A stretch of 64,000 bases of DNA, taken from Sideroxyarcus sp045866275. GTDB taxonomy: Bacteria; Pseudomonadota; Gammaproteobacteria; Burkholderiales; Gallionellaceae. The stretch spans positions 1-64,000 of the forward strand of contig BAAFRX010000013.1 in assembly GCA_045866275.1 (NCBI GenBank), given 5' to 3'. This document shows positions 41,590 to 49,466 of this stretch, piece by piece (within the stretch, counting starts at the first letter, position 1; the number at the start of each line of letters is the position of its first letter). The notes beneath the pieces were generated by a model. That model saw only the letters and a list, made by a program, of their open reading frames with translations. It had not been told where the DNA came from and ran no database searches. A program made the translations under genes and the position numbers.

Positions 41590-42032
41590 AATATCCGGGA
41601 ATGAATGTTTTTGCGGCGTGGTTCTTCATGCCGCAAACGATCGCGATGGGCTGGGTGGCGGCCGCCGGGCGCATGCTGCTTGAAACCTTGGGGGTGGTCA
41701 CGACGGAAGGCGATATTCCCGGCCGTCTGGTTGGCGCTTTGCTGTTGTTCCTGGCGGTTTATCTGGTATGGCATTTTCGCGGCGATTTGCCGCCGCAGGG
41801 GAAGGCGACGGGCAGCGGTTACCGGTTCGGGCATCGGCTGGTGCTGGTCGGCAACGTGATGGCGGCCGCACTGTTCGTGTTCTACTTCTTCGCGCCCAGT
41901 GTCGAAAATTACAATGCGCACCTGCTTCTGGAAAAGTTCACCACCGCGTTTGGCTACCTGTGCATGGGATTCTTTGCGGGCGGTTTCTCGTTCATCTATC
42001 AATCCTCATTGCCGCAGGAAAAGAACCTTTAA
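41586..42032 (+). CDS. Membrane protein of unknown function
   Basis: A 148-residue protein with four hydrophobic segments (about 10-27, 49-65, 84-103 and 118-138) and no recognisable domain. It overlaps the peroxiredoxin gene by four bases, and uup follows with no gap. I do not recognise a family; proximity suggests cotranscription but not a shared job. Confidence 0.75.
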   Translation: MKYPGMNVFAAWFFMPQTIAMGWVAAAGRMLLETLGVVTTEGDIPGRLVGALLLFLAVYLVWHFRGDLPPQGKATGSGYRFGHRLVLVGNVMAAALFVFYFFAPSVENYNAHLLLEKFTTAFGYLCMGFFAGGFSFIYQSSLPQEKNL

Positions 42033-43931
42033 ATGCCGTATATCACCCTGGACAAGGCGAGTCTCGCCTTTGGTCACGTCGCGCTGCTCGATCACGTGGA
42101 TTTTCAACTCGACGAGGGCGAGCGCGTCGGCCTGATCGGGCGCAACGGCGGCGGCAAGTCAAGTTTGCTGAAAGTACTCGCGGGGCAGGCCAGTCTCGAT
42201 GATGGGCTGCTGTGGCGCGCACCCACGGCACGCATCGGCTACGTCAGTCAGGAACCGGTGCTGGATGCGGGGGCCACTGTGTTCGACGAAGTGGCGCGGG
42301 GTCTGGGCGAGTTGCAGAAAATTATCAGCGCCTACCACCATTTATCGCACCAGCTGGGCGAGCCGGGTGCCGATTACGACACGTTGCTGGAGGAGATGCA
42401 ACCCTTGCAGACCGCGCTGGAAGCCCAGAACGGATGGGCGGTTCAGGCGCGTATCGAGACGGCCATCCAGCGCCTGGAACTGGACCCGGAGGCCCTGATC
42501 GGCACCCTGTCCGGCGGGGTGCGCAAGCGCGTGGCACTGGCGCAGGCGCTGGTGGCGGAGCCGGAGGTGCTGATCCTGGACGAGCCGACCAACCATCTGG
42601 ATTTCGCCTCCATCGAGTGGCTGGAAGGCCTGCTCAGGGATTTTCGCGGCAGCGTATTGCTGGTCACCCACGACCGGCGTTTCCTCGATAACGTCGCCAC
42701 GCGCATCGTCGAACTGGATCGCGGCAAGCTGGCGAGCTTCCCCGGAAATTTTGCGGCGTACCAGAAAATCAAGGAGCGCATGCTGGCGGACGAGGCGGTG
42801 GTCAACGCCAAGTTTGACAAGGTGCTGGCGCAGGAAGAGGCCTGGATCCGCCAGGGCGTAAAGGCACGGCGCACGCGCAATGAAGGTCGCGTGCTGCGCC
42901 TGGAGCAGTTGCGGCGCGAGCGCGCGGCGCGGCGGGAGAAACTCGGCAAGGTGGAAATGAATCTGGATACGGGCGACCGCTCCGGCAAGCTGGTGGCGGA
43001 ACTGACGCACGTGAGCAAATCGTTTGGCGACCGAAAAATCATTGCCGATTTTTCCTGCCGTATCCAGCGCGGCGACAAGATCGGATTGCTCGGGCCCAAC
43101 GGCACTGGCAAGAGCACGCTGCTCAAGATCATCCTCGGGGAGTTGGCCCCGGACTCGGGAACCGTGAAGCTGGGCACCAAATTGAGCGTGGCTTACTTCG
43201 ACCAGTTGCGCGCGCAGCTCGACGACAACGCCACGCTGGCGGATACCATCAGCCAGGGCTCGGATTTCATCGAGATCGACGGCGCGAAAAAGCATGTCAT
43301 CAGTTACCTCGGAGATTTTCTATTTGCGCCGGAGCGGGCGCGTTCGCCGGTGAAGAGTTGTTCCGGCGGCGAACGCAACCGCCTGCTGCTGGCTCGTCTG
43401 TTCACCCGTCCTTCCAACGTGCTGGTTCTGGACGAACCGACCAACGATCTGGATATCGAGACGCTGGAATTGCTGGAGGAGATGCTGGCGCGGTACGACG
43501 GCACCCTGTTTCTGGTCAGCCACGACCGCGCTTTTCTCGACAATGTGGTGACCCAGGTGATCGCCTTCGAGGGCGATGGCAAGCTGATGGAATATGTCGG
43601 CGGTTACGAGGACTGGGTGCGCGTGAAGCAGTTCGAAGCGAAGAATCGGGTTGCAGCCCCGGCGCCGATCAAGGCCGCAGCCAAGCCGGCGGAGATAAAA
43701 CCCAAGGCCGCCAGCAAGCTCAGTTTCAAGGAGCAAAAGGAGCTGGATGAGATTCCGCGCAACATCGAGGCGCTGGAGCGCGAGCAGGAAGCGATCGCGG
43801 CGGCACTTGGCGCGGCGGCGCTGTTCCGCGACAATCCGGTCCATGCGAGAGCGTTGCAACAGCGCGCGAGCGAGATTGAAGACCTGCTGTTGCAATTGAT
43901 GGCGCGCTGGGAGGCGCTGGAGAATCGTTGA
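42033..43931 (+). CDS. uup: ABC-F ATPase Uup
   Basis: A 632-residue soluble ABC-F protein with two ATP-binding halves: Walker A GRNGGGKSSL and GPNGTGKSTL, signatures LSGGVRKR and CSGGERNR, and Walker B LILDEPTNHLD and LVLDEPTNDLD. The C-terminal 100 residues form an Ala/Lys-rich linker and coiled coil typical of Uup, which acts on ribosomes or branched DNA in E. coli and affects transposon excision. No transmembrane segment. Confidence 0.94.
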   Translation: MPYITLDKASLAFGHVALLDHVDFQLDEGERVGLIGRNGGGKSSLLKVLAGQASLDDGLLWRAPTARIGYVSQEPVLDAGATVFDEVARGLGELQKIISAYHHLSHQLGEPGADYDTLLEEMQPLQTALEAQNGWAVQARIETAIQRLELDPEALIGTLSGGVRKRVALAQALVAEPEVLILDEPTNHLDFASIEWLEGLLRDFRGSVLLVTHDRRFLDNVATRIVELDRGKLASFPGNFAAYQKIKERMLADEAVVNAKFDKVLAQEEAWIRQGVKARRTRNEGRVLRLEQLRRERAARREKLGKVEMNLDTGDRSGKLVAELTHVSKSFGDRKIIADFSCRIQRGDKIGLLGPNGTGKSTLLKIILGELAPDSGTVKLGTKLSVAYFDQLRAQLDDNATLADTISQGSDFIEIDGAKKHVISYLGDFLFAPERARSPVKSCSGGERNRLLLARLFTRPSNVLVLDEPTNDLDIETLELLEEMLARYDGTLFLVSHDRAFLDNVVTQVIAFEGDGKLMEYVGGYEDWVRVKQFEAKNRVAAPAPIKAAAKPAEIKPKAASKLSFKEQKELDEIPRNIEALEREQEAIAAALGAAALFRDNPVHARALQQRASEIEDLLLQLMARWEALENR

Positions 43932-43952
43932 ATCTGCCAAATAGGGGGCGCG

Positions 43953-45155
43953 ATGAACAACCGGATATTGCTGCTGACGCTGACCGCGCTCACGCTGTCG
44001 CTCCCTGCCTGTTCCACCCGGCAGTTGATCGACGTCGCCACAGCCAAAGATCCCAAACAAGCCCTGCGCAGCATGGCTGAACATCGGGTCGAATCCTACA
44101 AATACAACCCGCGACGGGCCCTGTCCGATCTGAAAAAAGCCAAAGCAGATTTCAACCGCCTGATGGGCAATGTGCAGAAGGAGAGCGGGGCGCAGTGGGG
44201 CAAGAAAGAGGCGCGCACCCTGCCCAGCCGGACCCGCTACGTGAAATACACCGAGAGCTACAAGAACCGCGTGGTGGTGGATTACGACGCCGGCACGATT
44301 CTGATCGAGCATCTGGAAGAGGAAAAAGTCGCCGACAAACTGCGCAATGCAGCCGTGGTCGCGTTGCTGACGCCGGATGATCCGGGCGCGGTCGATCTGT
44401 TCTCCGACAAGGAGATCGCGCTCACTGGAAAGCCCTATCTGCAGGAACTGGTGGTGGACGAGAACGGCGCTGTATTGAAAAGGCGCGAGGATGTGGAGCG
44501 TTATGCCGATTATCTGGTGGCCAACCGGTTGCAGCATCGCAGCATCGATGTTGACGGGATCAGCAAGAACGTGCAGTACATCCAGATGCGCATGGTCAAT
44601 GCCCACCTCGACAAACGTGCCGTGCAATACGCTGCCACCGTGCGCACCCATTCGGAAAAAACACAAGTCAGCCGCAGCCTGATCTATGCCGTGATCAAAA
44701 CGGAAAGTTCGTTCAATCCCTATGCCGTATCCGGGGCGCCGGCCTACGGCATGATGCAGCTCGTGCCCGCCAGCGGCGGGCGCGAAGCCTATCGCAAAGC
44801 CAAGGGCGAGGACGTGATGCCGAGCAAGGAATACCTGTTTGACGCGAACAACAATATCGAATTGGGCGCGACGTATCTCGGCGTGCTGCTGAATGACAGT
44901 CCGCTGCGCGAGATCCGCAATCCGGTATCGCGCGAGTACTGTGCCATCGCCGCGTATAACACCGGCCCATCCAACGTGTTCCGCGCATTCAGCAAGTTGA
45001 GCGGCAGAGCGCGCCAGGACGATGCCCTCGACAAAATCAACGCCCTGCGCCCGGACGAAGTCTTTGATGCGCTGCGCAGCAGTTTGCCCTATGAAGAAAC
45101 GCGCGGCTATGTGGTGAAAGTGGTGGAGGCGAAGAAGCGCTACGCCACGATGTAG
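43953..45155 (+). CDS. Membrane-bound lytic transglycosylase, MltC-like lipoprotein
   Basis: A 400-residue lipoprotein that should cleave peptidoglycan. Signal peptide ends in the lipobox LPACS (Cys at 20). A C-terminal lysozyme-like SLT domain has the catalytic Glu in IKTESSFNPYAVSGAP and the GMMQLVP motif, then AAYNTGPSNV. The middle region matches the DUF3393 N-domain found in MltC. Not linked to mutY as in E. coli. Confidence 0.9.
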   Translation: MNNRILLLTLTALTLSLPACSTRQLIDVATAKDPKQALRSMAEHRVESYKYNPRRALSDLKKAKADFNRLMGNVQKESGAQWGKKEARTLPSRTRYVKYTESYKNRVVVDYDAGTILIEHLEEEKVADKLRNAAVVALLTPDDPGAVDLFSDKEIALTGKPYLQELVVDENGAVLKRREDVERYADYLVANRLQHRSIDVDGISKNVQYIQMRMVNAHLDKRAVQYAATVRTHSEKTQVSRSLIYAVIKTESSFNPYAVSGAPAYGMMQLVPASGGREAYRKAKGEDVMPSKEYLFDANNNIELGATYLGVLLNDSPLREIRNPVSREYCAIAAYNTGPSNVFRAFSKLSGRARQDDALDKINALRPDEVFDALRSSLPYEETRGYVVKVVEAKKRYATM

Positions 45156-45168
45156 AACGCCGTAGGGT

Positions 45169-45190
45169 GTGGGCCGGGCTTCAGCCCGAC
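45169..45190 (+). repeat. Family A single palindromic repeat
   Basis: GTGGGCCGGGC joined to TTCAGCCCGAC. It lies 13 bases after the transglycosylase stop and could serve as a terminator. Further down, around 45220-45255, two weaker palindromes may be decayed copies. Confidence 0.85.
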
Positions 45191-45303
45191 AACGCCAGGA
45201 TGTTTCTCCAACACGCCGGTTTGAAACCCGCCCCCGGGACTTGCAGCCCGTCCTGAACAGGCATAGCCTGTTACCGCTTCAACACCACAGAAGGAGATCC
45301 GCC

Positions 45304-45489
45304 ATGACAACCCAACCTGCTCCCGCCACCCAGACGATCGCGTGCGAGATTTGCCTGAAGGAAGTCCCGTTGTCCGAAGCCAAAACTTTTGAGGCGGAAG
45401 ACTATGTGGCGCATTTCTGCGGCTTGGAATGCTATGCGCAATGGAAGCAGCGCAGCGAGAAATCGGAACCGCCGAAAAAGACAACGTAA
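45304..45489 (+). CDS. Small zinc-ribbon-like protein (DUF3330-like)
   Basis: A 61-residue protein. It has two Cys pairs, CEICLKEVPLSEAKTF and FCGLECYAQWK, which suggest a small metal-binding fold. ATG 45304 follows GAAGGAG, which supports translation. Similar DUF3330 proteins occur in mercury-resistance regions and as single genes; no resistance gene is present here. Confidence 0.75.
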   Translation: MTTQPAPATQTIACEICLKEVPLSEAKTFEAEDYVAHFCGLECYAQWKQRSEKSEPPKKTT

Positions 45490-45502
45490 TCGGTTCGGCG
45501 CA

Positions 45503-46696
45503 TCACGTTGCCCCCGCGGTCGGCCGCCACAGCAAGCCGAGCGCGGCGATCACGCAGAACGTCGCCCCTGCATAGAAGGTAAAAGCGGGGCCGAGTTTAT
45601 CCCACAGCAATCCCGCCAGCACGCTGGCAACCAGCATCGCCATCCCGCTCATCAGGTTGAAAAAGCCATAGCCTGTACCGCGCAAGTCGGCGGGCGTGAC
45701 GTCGGCCACCATGCGGGCCAGCAGGCCTTGGGTGATTCCCATATGCACGCCCCACAGGCCGACGCCGAGCAATACCGTGGTCCAGTGGTCATCGGTCGCC
45801 AGCACCAGATCGGCAACGCTCAACACCGCCAGCCCCAGTCCCAACAGTTTGGTGTGGCTCATGCGGTCGGAGAGTTTGCCGAAGGGGTAAGCCGAGGCGG
45901 CGTAGATCACATTCATCGCCACCATCACCAGCGGTACCAGTGCAATGGCGATGCCGCCCTGTGCGGCGCGCAATACCAGAAATGCTTCGCTGAAGCGTGC
46001 CAGCGTAAACACCGCACCGATGCCGACCACCCACCAATAGGATGAATCCAGGCGGCGCAGATTCGCACGACTGACCGGGTTGAGGGGTGTATGCACTGCC
46101 GTCCTTTTGGGTTCATGCACGCCGAAAAGCAACAGCCCCACCGCCAGCAAGCCCGGAATCAGCGCAACCCAGAATACCGCGCGGAAATCGTTGGCCCATA
46201 ACAGCATCAGCCCAACCCCGAGCAACGGGCCGAGAAACGCCCCCACCGTATCCAATGACTGACGCAGACCAAAGGCCGCACCACGAATCGCAGGCGGCGT
46301 GATGTCGGCCAGCAGGGCGTCGCGCGGTGCGCCGCGGATTCCCTTGCCGATGCGGTCGAGGAAGCGCGCCGACAGCACCATGCCTATGCCGCCTGCCAGC
46401 GCGAACATCGGCTTGGTCAACGCGCCCAGGGCATAGCCGAACACCGCCAATCCTTTGCGCTTGCCCAGGTAATCGCTCAACGCGCCGGAGAATACTTTCA
46501 CCAACAGCGCCGTTGATTCCGCGATGCCTTCGATCACGCCAACGGTGAGTGCACTTGCCCCCAACACCGTCACCATGAACAGCGGCAGCAGGCTATGGAT
46601 CATCTCCGACGAGACATCCATCAGCAGGCTGACGAAACCCAGCACCCACACCCCGCTTGGAATGTGGTCCAACTGCGCCACTTTTATGTTTTTCAT
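45503..46696 (-). CDS. MFS transporter
   Basis: A 397-residue major facilitator protein with twelve hydrophobic segments. The N-terminus has GFVSLLMDVSSEMIHSLLP and the loop FSGALSDYLGKRKGLAVFGY, followed by RFLDRIGKGIRGAPRDALLA. This subgroup is often annotated as a drug- or metal-efflux-like MFS; the substrate is unknown. It lies just downstream of a flavin-reductase remnant on the same strand. Confidence 0.88.
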   Translation of the reverse strand: MKNIKVAQLDHIPSGVWVLGFVSLLMDVSSEMIHSLLPLFMVTVLGASALTVGVIEGIAESTALLVKVFSGALSDYLGKRKGLAVFGYALGALTKPMFALAGGIGMVLSARFLDRIGKGIRGAPRDALLADITPPAIRGAAFGLRQSLDTVGAFLGPLLGVGLMLLWANDFRAVFWVALIPGLLAVGLLLFGVHEPKRTAVHTPLNPVSRANLRRLDSSYWWVVGIGAVFTLARFSEAFLVLRAAQGGIAIALVPLVMVAMNVIYAASAYPFGKLSDRMSHTKLLGLGLAVLSVADLVLATDDHWTTVLLGVGLWGVHMGITQGLLARMVADVTPADLRGTGYGFFNLMSGMAMLVASVLAGLLWDKLGPAFTFYAGATFCVIAALGLLWRPTAGAT

Positions 46697-46703
46697 TTCT
46701 CGG

Positions 46704-46817
46704 TTACGCCATTTTTGACGGCAGTCTGATGGTCACTGAAGCGGTCGTCACCAGCACCACCGGCCCCGGTTCGAGCAGGCGATACACTTTGGACAAGGGG
46801 TAATCTTTTTTCGCCAT
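46704..46817 (-). pseudogene. Flavin-reductase-like gene remnant
   Basis: The 37-codon frame starts MAKKDYPLSKVYRLLEPGPV, continues with VLVTTA, and then loses the family pattern, ending SVTIRLPSKMA. Flavin reductase/flavoredoxin proteins begin this way and are about 190 residues long. The rest was lost, apparently by deletion joining it to the region before the MFS gene. Confidence 0.7.
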
Positions 46818-46886
46818 CCGCAACGTCTCGCGTAAAATCGCCGGCGCACTATAGCGCCGTCCCCAATCAATAACCAGATTATCCTT

Positions 46887-48824
46887 GTGACCTCCGCAGT
46901 CGAACGTTTCTTTTCCGAACAAAGCCCGCTTGCCGCCGAGGTCGCCTCGTTCCGTCCGCGCGCGCAGCAGCGCGAGATGGCAATCGCGGTGGCCGAGGCG
47001 ATCCGCGACAACGCGATCCTGGTGGTGGAGGCGGGCACGGGCACGGGCAAGACTTTTGCCTATCTGGTGCCTGCGTTGTTGGCGGGGGGCAAGGTGGTGG
47101 TCTCGACCGGCACCAAGAACCTGCAGGACCAGCTCTTTCAAAAAGACTTGCCGATGGTGCGCGATGCGCTGAAGGCGCCGGTCTCTGTGGCCTTGCTCAA
47201 GGGGCGCTCGAACTACGTGTGTCACTACCATCTGGAACTGGCGCAATCGAACGGTTTGTTCAAGACGCGCGAGGATGTGAAGCATCTGGCGAAGATCGTG
47301 AACTACGCCAAAGTCACGCAGAGCGGAGACCGGAGCGGGCTGGCGGATGTGCCGGAGAACGCGCCGATCTGGATGCATGTGACCTCGACACGCGACAACT
47401 GCCTCGGGCAGGAATGCCCGAACCACGCTGAATGCTTCGTGCTCAAGGCACGCAAGGAAGCGATGGAGGCAGACGTGATCGTGGTGAACCACCACCTGTT
47501 CTTCGCCGATGTGATGCTGCGCGACGAGGGGGTGGCCGAACTGCTGCCGGCGTGCAACACGGTGATCTTCGACGAGGCGCACCAACTGCCGGAGACCGCG
47601 AGCCTGTTTTTTGGGAAAAGCCTTTCCACTTCCCAGTTGCTTGATTTGGCGACCGATACGCGGGTCGAGGCGCTGACTTCGGCCAAGGATTTCGCGGCGC
47701 TGCCGGTGGCGTGCGATGAACTGGAAAAAGCGGCGCGCGACCTGCGCCTGGCCTTCAAGCGCGAAGGCCGCATGGCGGCGGAGGCGGCGGAGAATGTCAA
47801 GGATTTCGCGCCCGCGCTGAAGAGGCTGGGTGAAAAATTATCCAAACTTTCCGGCCTGCTGGAGAAACAGGCGGAGCGCAGCGAGGGGCTGGAGAACTGC
47901 TGGCTGCGGGCGCAGGAGATGGCGGGCCAATTGAAGCACTGGCAGGACGGCGATGTGCCGGAGACGGTGCGCTGGCTGGAAGTCTTCCATCATTCTCTGC
48001 AACTCAATACCACGCCGTTGTCCATTGCCGACATCTTTGCCAGGCAGCTCAGCGGTCATCCGCGCGCGTGGATATTCACCTCGGCGACGCTGGCGGTGAA
48101 GCAGAACTTCACGCACTATCAGGCCGAGATGGGGCTGATGGAAGCGCGCACCGCGTGCTGGGACAGCCCGTTCAACTACCCGGAACAGGCGCTGCTGTAT
48201 GTGCCGAACGGGCTGCCCGAGCCGAACAGCGAGGGCTATACCGATGCGGTGGTGCAGGCGGCGTTGCCGCTGATCGAGGCGAGCAAGGGTAGGGCGTTTC
48301 TGCTGTTCACCAGTCTGCGTGCGATGCAGCGTGCCTACGAGATATTGCAGGCGGAATTCGACCGCAAGAACCTGAAGTATCCGCTGATGATCCAGGGCGA
48401 AGGTTCGCGCAACGAATTGCTCGCGCGCTTCCGCGCGCATGGCAACGCGGTGCTGCTCGGCAGTCAGTCGTTCTGGGAAGGAGTGGATGTGCGCGGCGAG
48501 GCGTTGTCGCTGGTCATCATCGACAAGCTGCCGTTCGCGCCGCCGGATGATCCGGTGCTGGCGGCACGCATCGCCGAGTTGAACCGGCAGGGACGCAATG
48601 CCTTCATGGAATTCCAGTTGCCACGCGCCATCATCAACCTGAAACAGGGCGCGGGTCGGCTGATCCGCGACGAGAACGACCGCGGCGTGCTGATGATCTG
48701 CGACCCGCGCCTGATTTCCAAACAATACGGCAAACGCATCTGGCAGAGCCTGCCGCCGTTCCGGCGGACGCGCGAGGCGAGGGAAGCCGTGGCTTTCCTT
48801 GAAACCGGGATTCAAGGTTGTTAA
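46887..48824 (+). CDS. DinG/YoaA-family ATP-dependent DNA helicase
   Basis: A 645-residue XPD-like superfamily 2 helicase. Walker A VVEAGTGTGKTFAYL, four cysteines for an Fe-S cluster (including NYVCHYH, DNCLGQECPNHAECF), DEAHQLPE box, and late GSQSFWEGVDVRG with QGAGRLIRDENDRG. Length and layout are closer to YoaA than DinG. It likely acts at R-loops or during DNA repair. Start GTG 46887. Confidence 0.92.
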   Translation: MTSAVERFFSEQSPLAAEVASFRPRAQQREMAIAVAEAIRDNAILVVEAGTGTGKTFAYLVPALLAGGKVVVSTGTKNLQDQLFQKDLPMVRDALKAPVSVALLKGRSNYVCHYHLELAQSNGLFKTREDVKHLAKIVNYAKVTQSGDRSGLADVPENAPIWMHVTSTRDNCLGQECPNHAECFVLKARKEAMEADVIVVNHHLFFADVMLRDEGVAELLPACNTVIFDEAHQLPETASLFFGKSLSTSQLLDLATDTRVEALTSAKDFAALPVACDELEKAARDLRLAFKREGRMAAEAAENVKDFAPALKRLGEKLSKLSGLLEKQAERSEGLENCWLRAQEMAGQLKHWQDGDVPETVRWLEVFHHSLQLNTTPLSIADIFARQLSGHPRAWIFTSATLAVKQNFTHYQAEMGLMEARTACWDSPFNYPEQALLYVPNGLPEPNSEGYTDAVVQAALPLIEASKGRAFLLFTSLRAMQRAYEILQAEFDRKNLKYPLMIQGEGSRNELLARFRAHGNAVLLGSQSFWEGVDVRGEALSLVIIDKLPFAPPDDPVLAARIAELNRQGRNAFMEFQLPRAIINLKQGAGRLIRDENDRGVLMICDPRLISKQYGKRIWQSLPPFRRTREAREAVAFLETGIQGC

Positions 48825-48923
48825 TCGTCTCGATAACGTTAATCGATCGAATCGAAGCGGTGGCTATCGCTAAATTATTCACGGCAGTTTAGGGACTCAA
48901 TCAATCGCTGCGCGAGTTTCACG

Positions 48924-49253
48924 CTAAAGCTCGGTATATTTCTTTGCGCATCCCCGGGCTTTTTCTACCGGATATTTCAGCGCGTTTTTCTTGATTTTAT
49001 CCAGTACAATCTGCTTCACATCAAGGTCGTAGCCGTCCGCCAGCAGAAAGGCGTAGGCGAAGACATCTGCCAGTTCTTCCTGAATCTCGTTCGGGTTTGC
49101 CTGTTCGGCGGATTTCCATAGAAACGATTCCAGCAGTTCGCCCGCCTCAATGCTCAAAGCCAGAGCCAGGTCTTTGGGGTTGTGGAACTGCGCCCAATCC
49201 CGTTCGTCGCGAAATTGGAGCAAGGCTTGGGTTATTTCCCGGGTGTCGCTCAC
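48924..49253 (-). CDS. MazG-family nucleotide pyrophosphohydrolase
   Basis: A 109-residue all-helical protein. MazG motif: SIEAGELLESFLWKS and EIQEELADVFAYAFLLAD with the metal-binding E-x-x-E and E-x-x-D residues. Small members hydrolyse dCTP or other non-canonical dNTPs. GTG 49253 is the plausible start; longer extension in this frame overlaps gyrA antisense. Confidence 0.85.
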   Translation of the reverse strand: MSDTREITQALLQFRDERDWAQFHNPKDLALALSIEAGELLESFLWKSAEQANPNEIQEELADVFAYAFLLADGYDLDVKQIVLDKIKKNALKYPVEKARGCAKKYTEL

Positions 49254-49411
49254 GGGGTGTCCTGTTTTTGTGATGGGTGCTTCGGATTGTAGCGCAAGGA
49301 CGCTGATGTGCCATACCGGTTCGATCATGACACGCTCGTGTTGAGGAGAAGGAGGATGCAGGCGCATTGCGTACTGGCGGGGGAGAGGATGGTCGGTGAC
49401 GCCGGAGGCTG

Positions 49412-49420
49412 TGCTAGAAT
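49412..49420 (+). promoter_or_regulatory. Extended -10 promoter candidate for gyrA
   Basis: TGCTAGAAT (extended TG plus TAGAAT) lies 47 bases before the gyrA ATG. The -35 region is weak, as is common for extended -10 promoters and for supercoiling-sensitive gyrA promoters. Confidence 0.45.
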
Positions 49421-49466
49421 GCCGCCTTCGTTTTAATGCCTCTTCGGCACATTCTATAGGTCGCAC

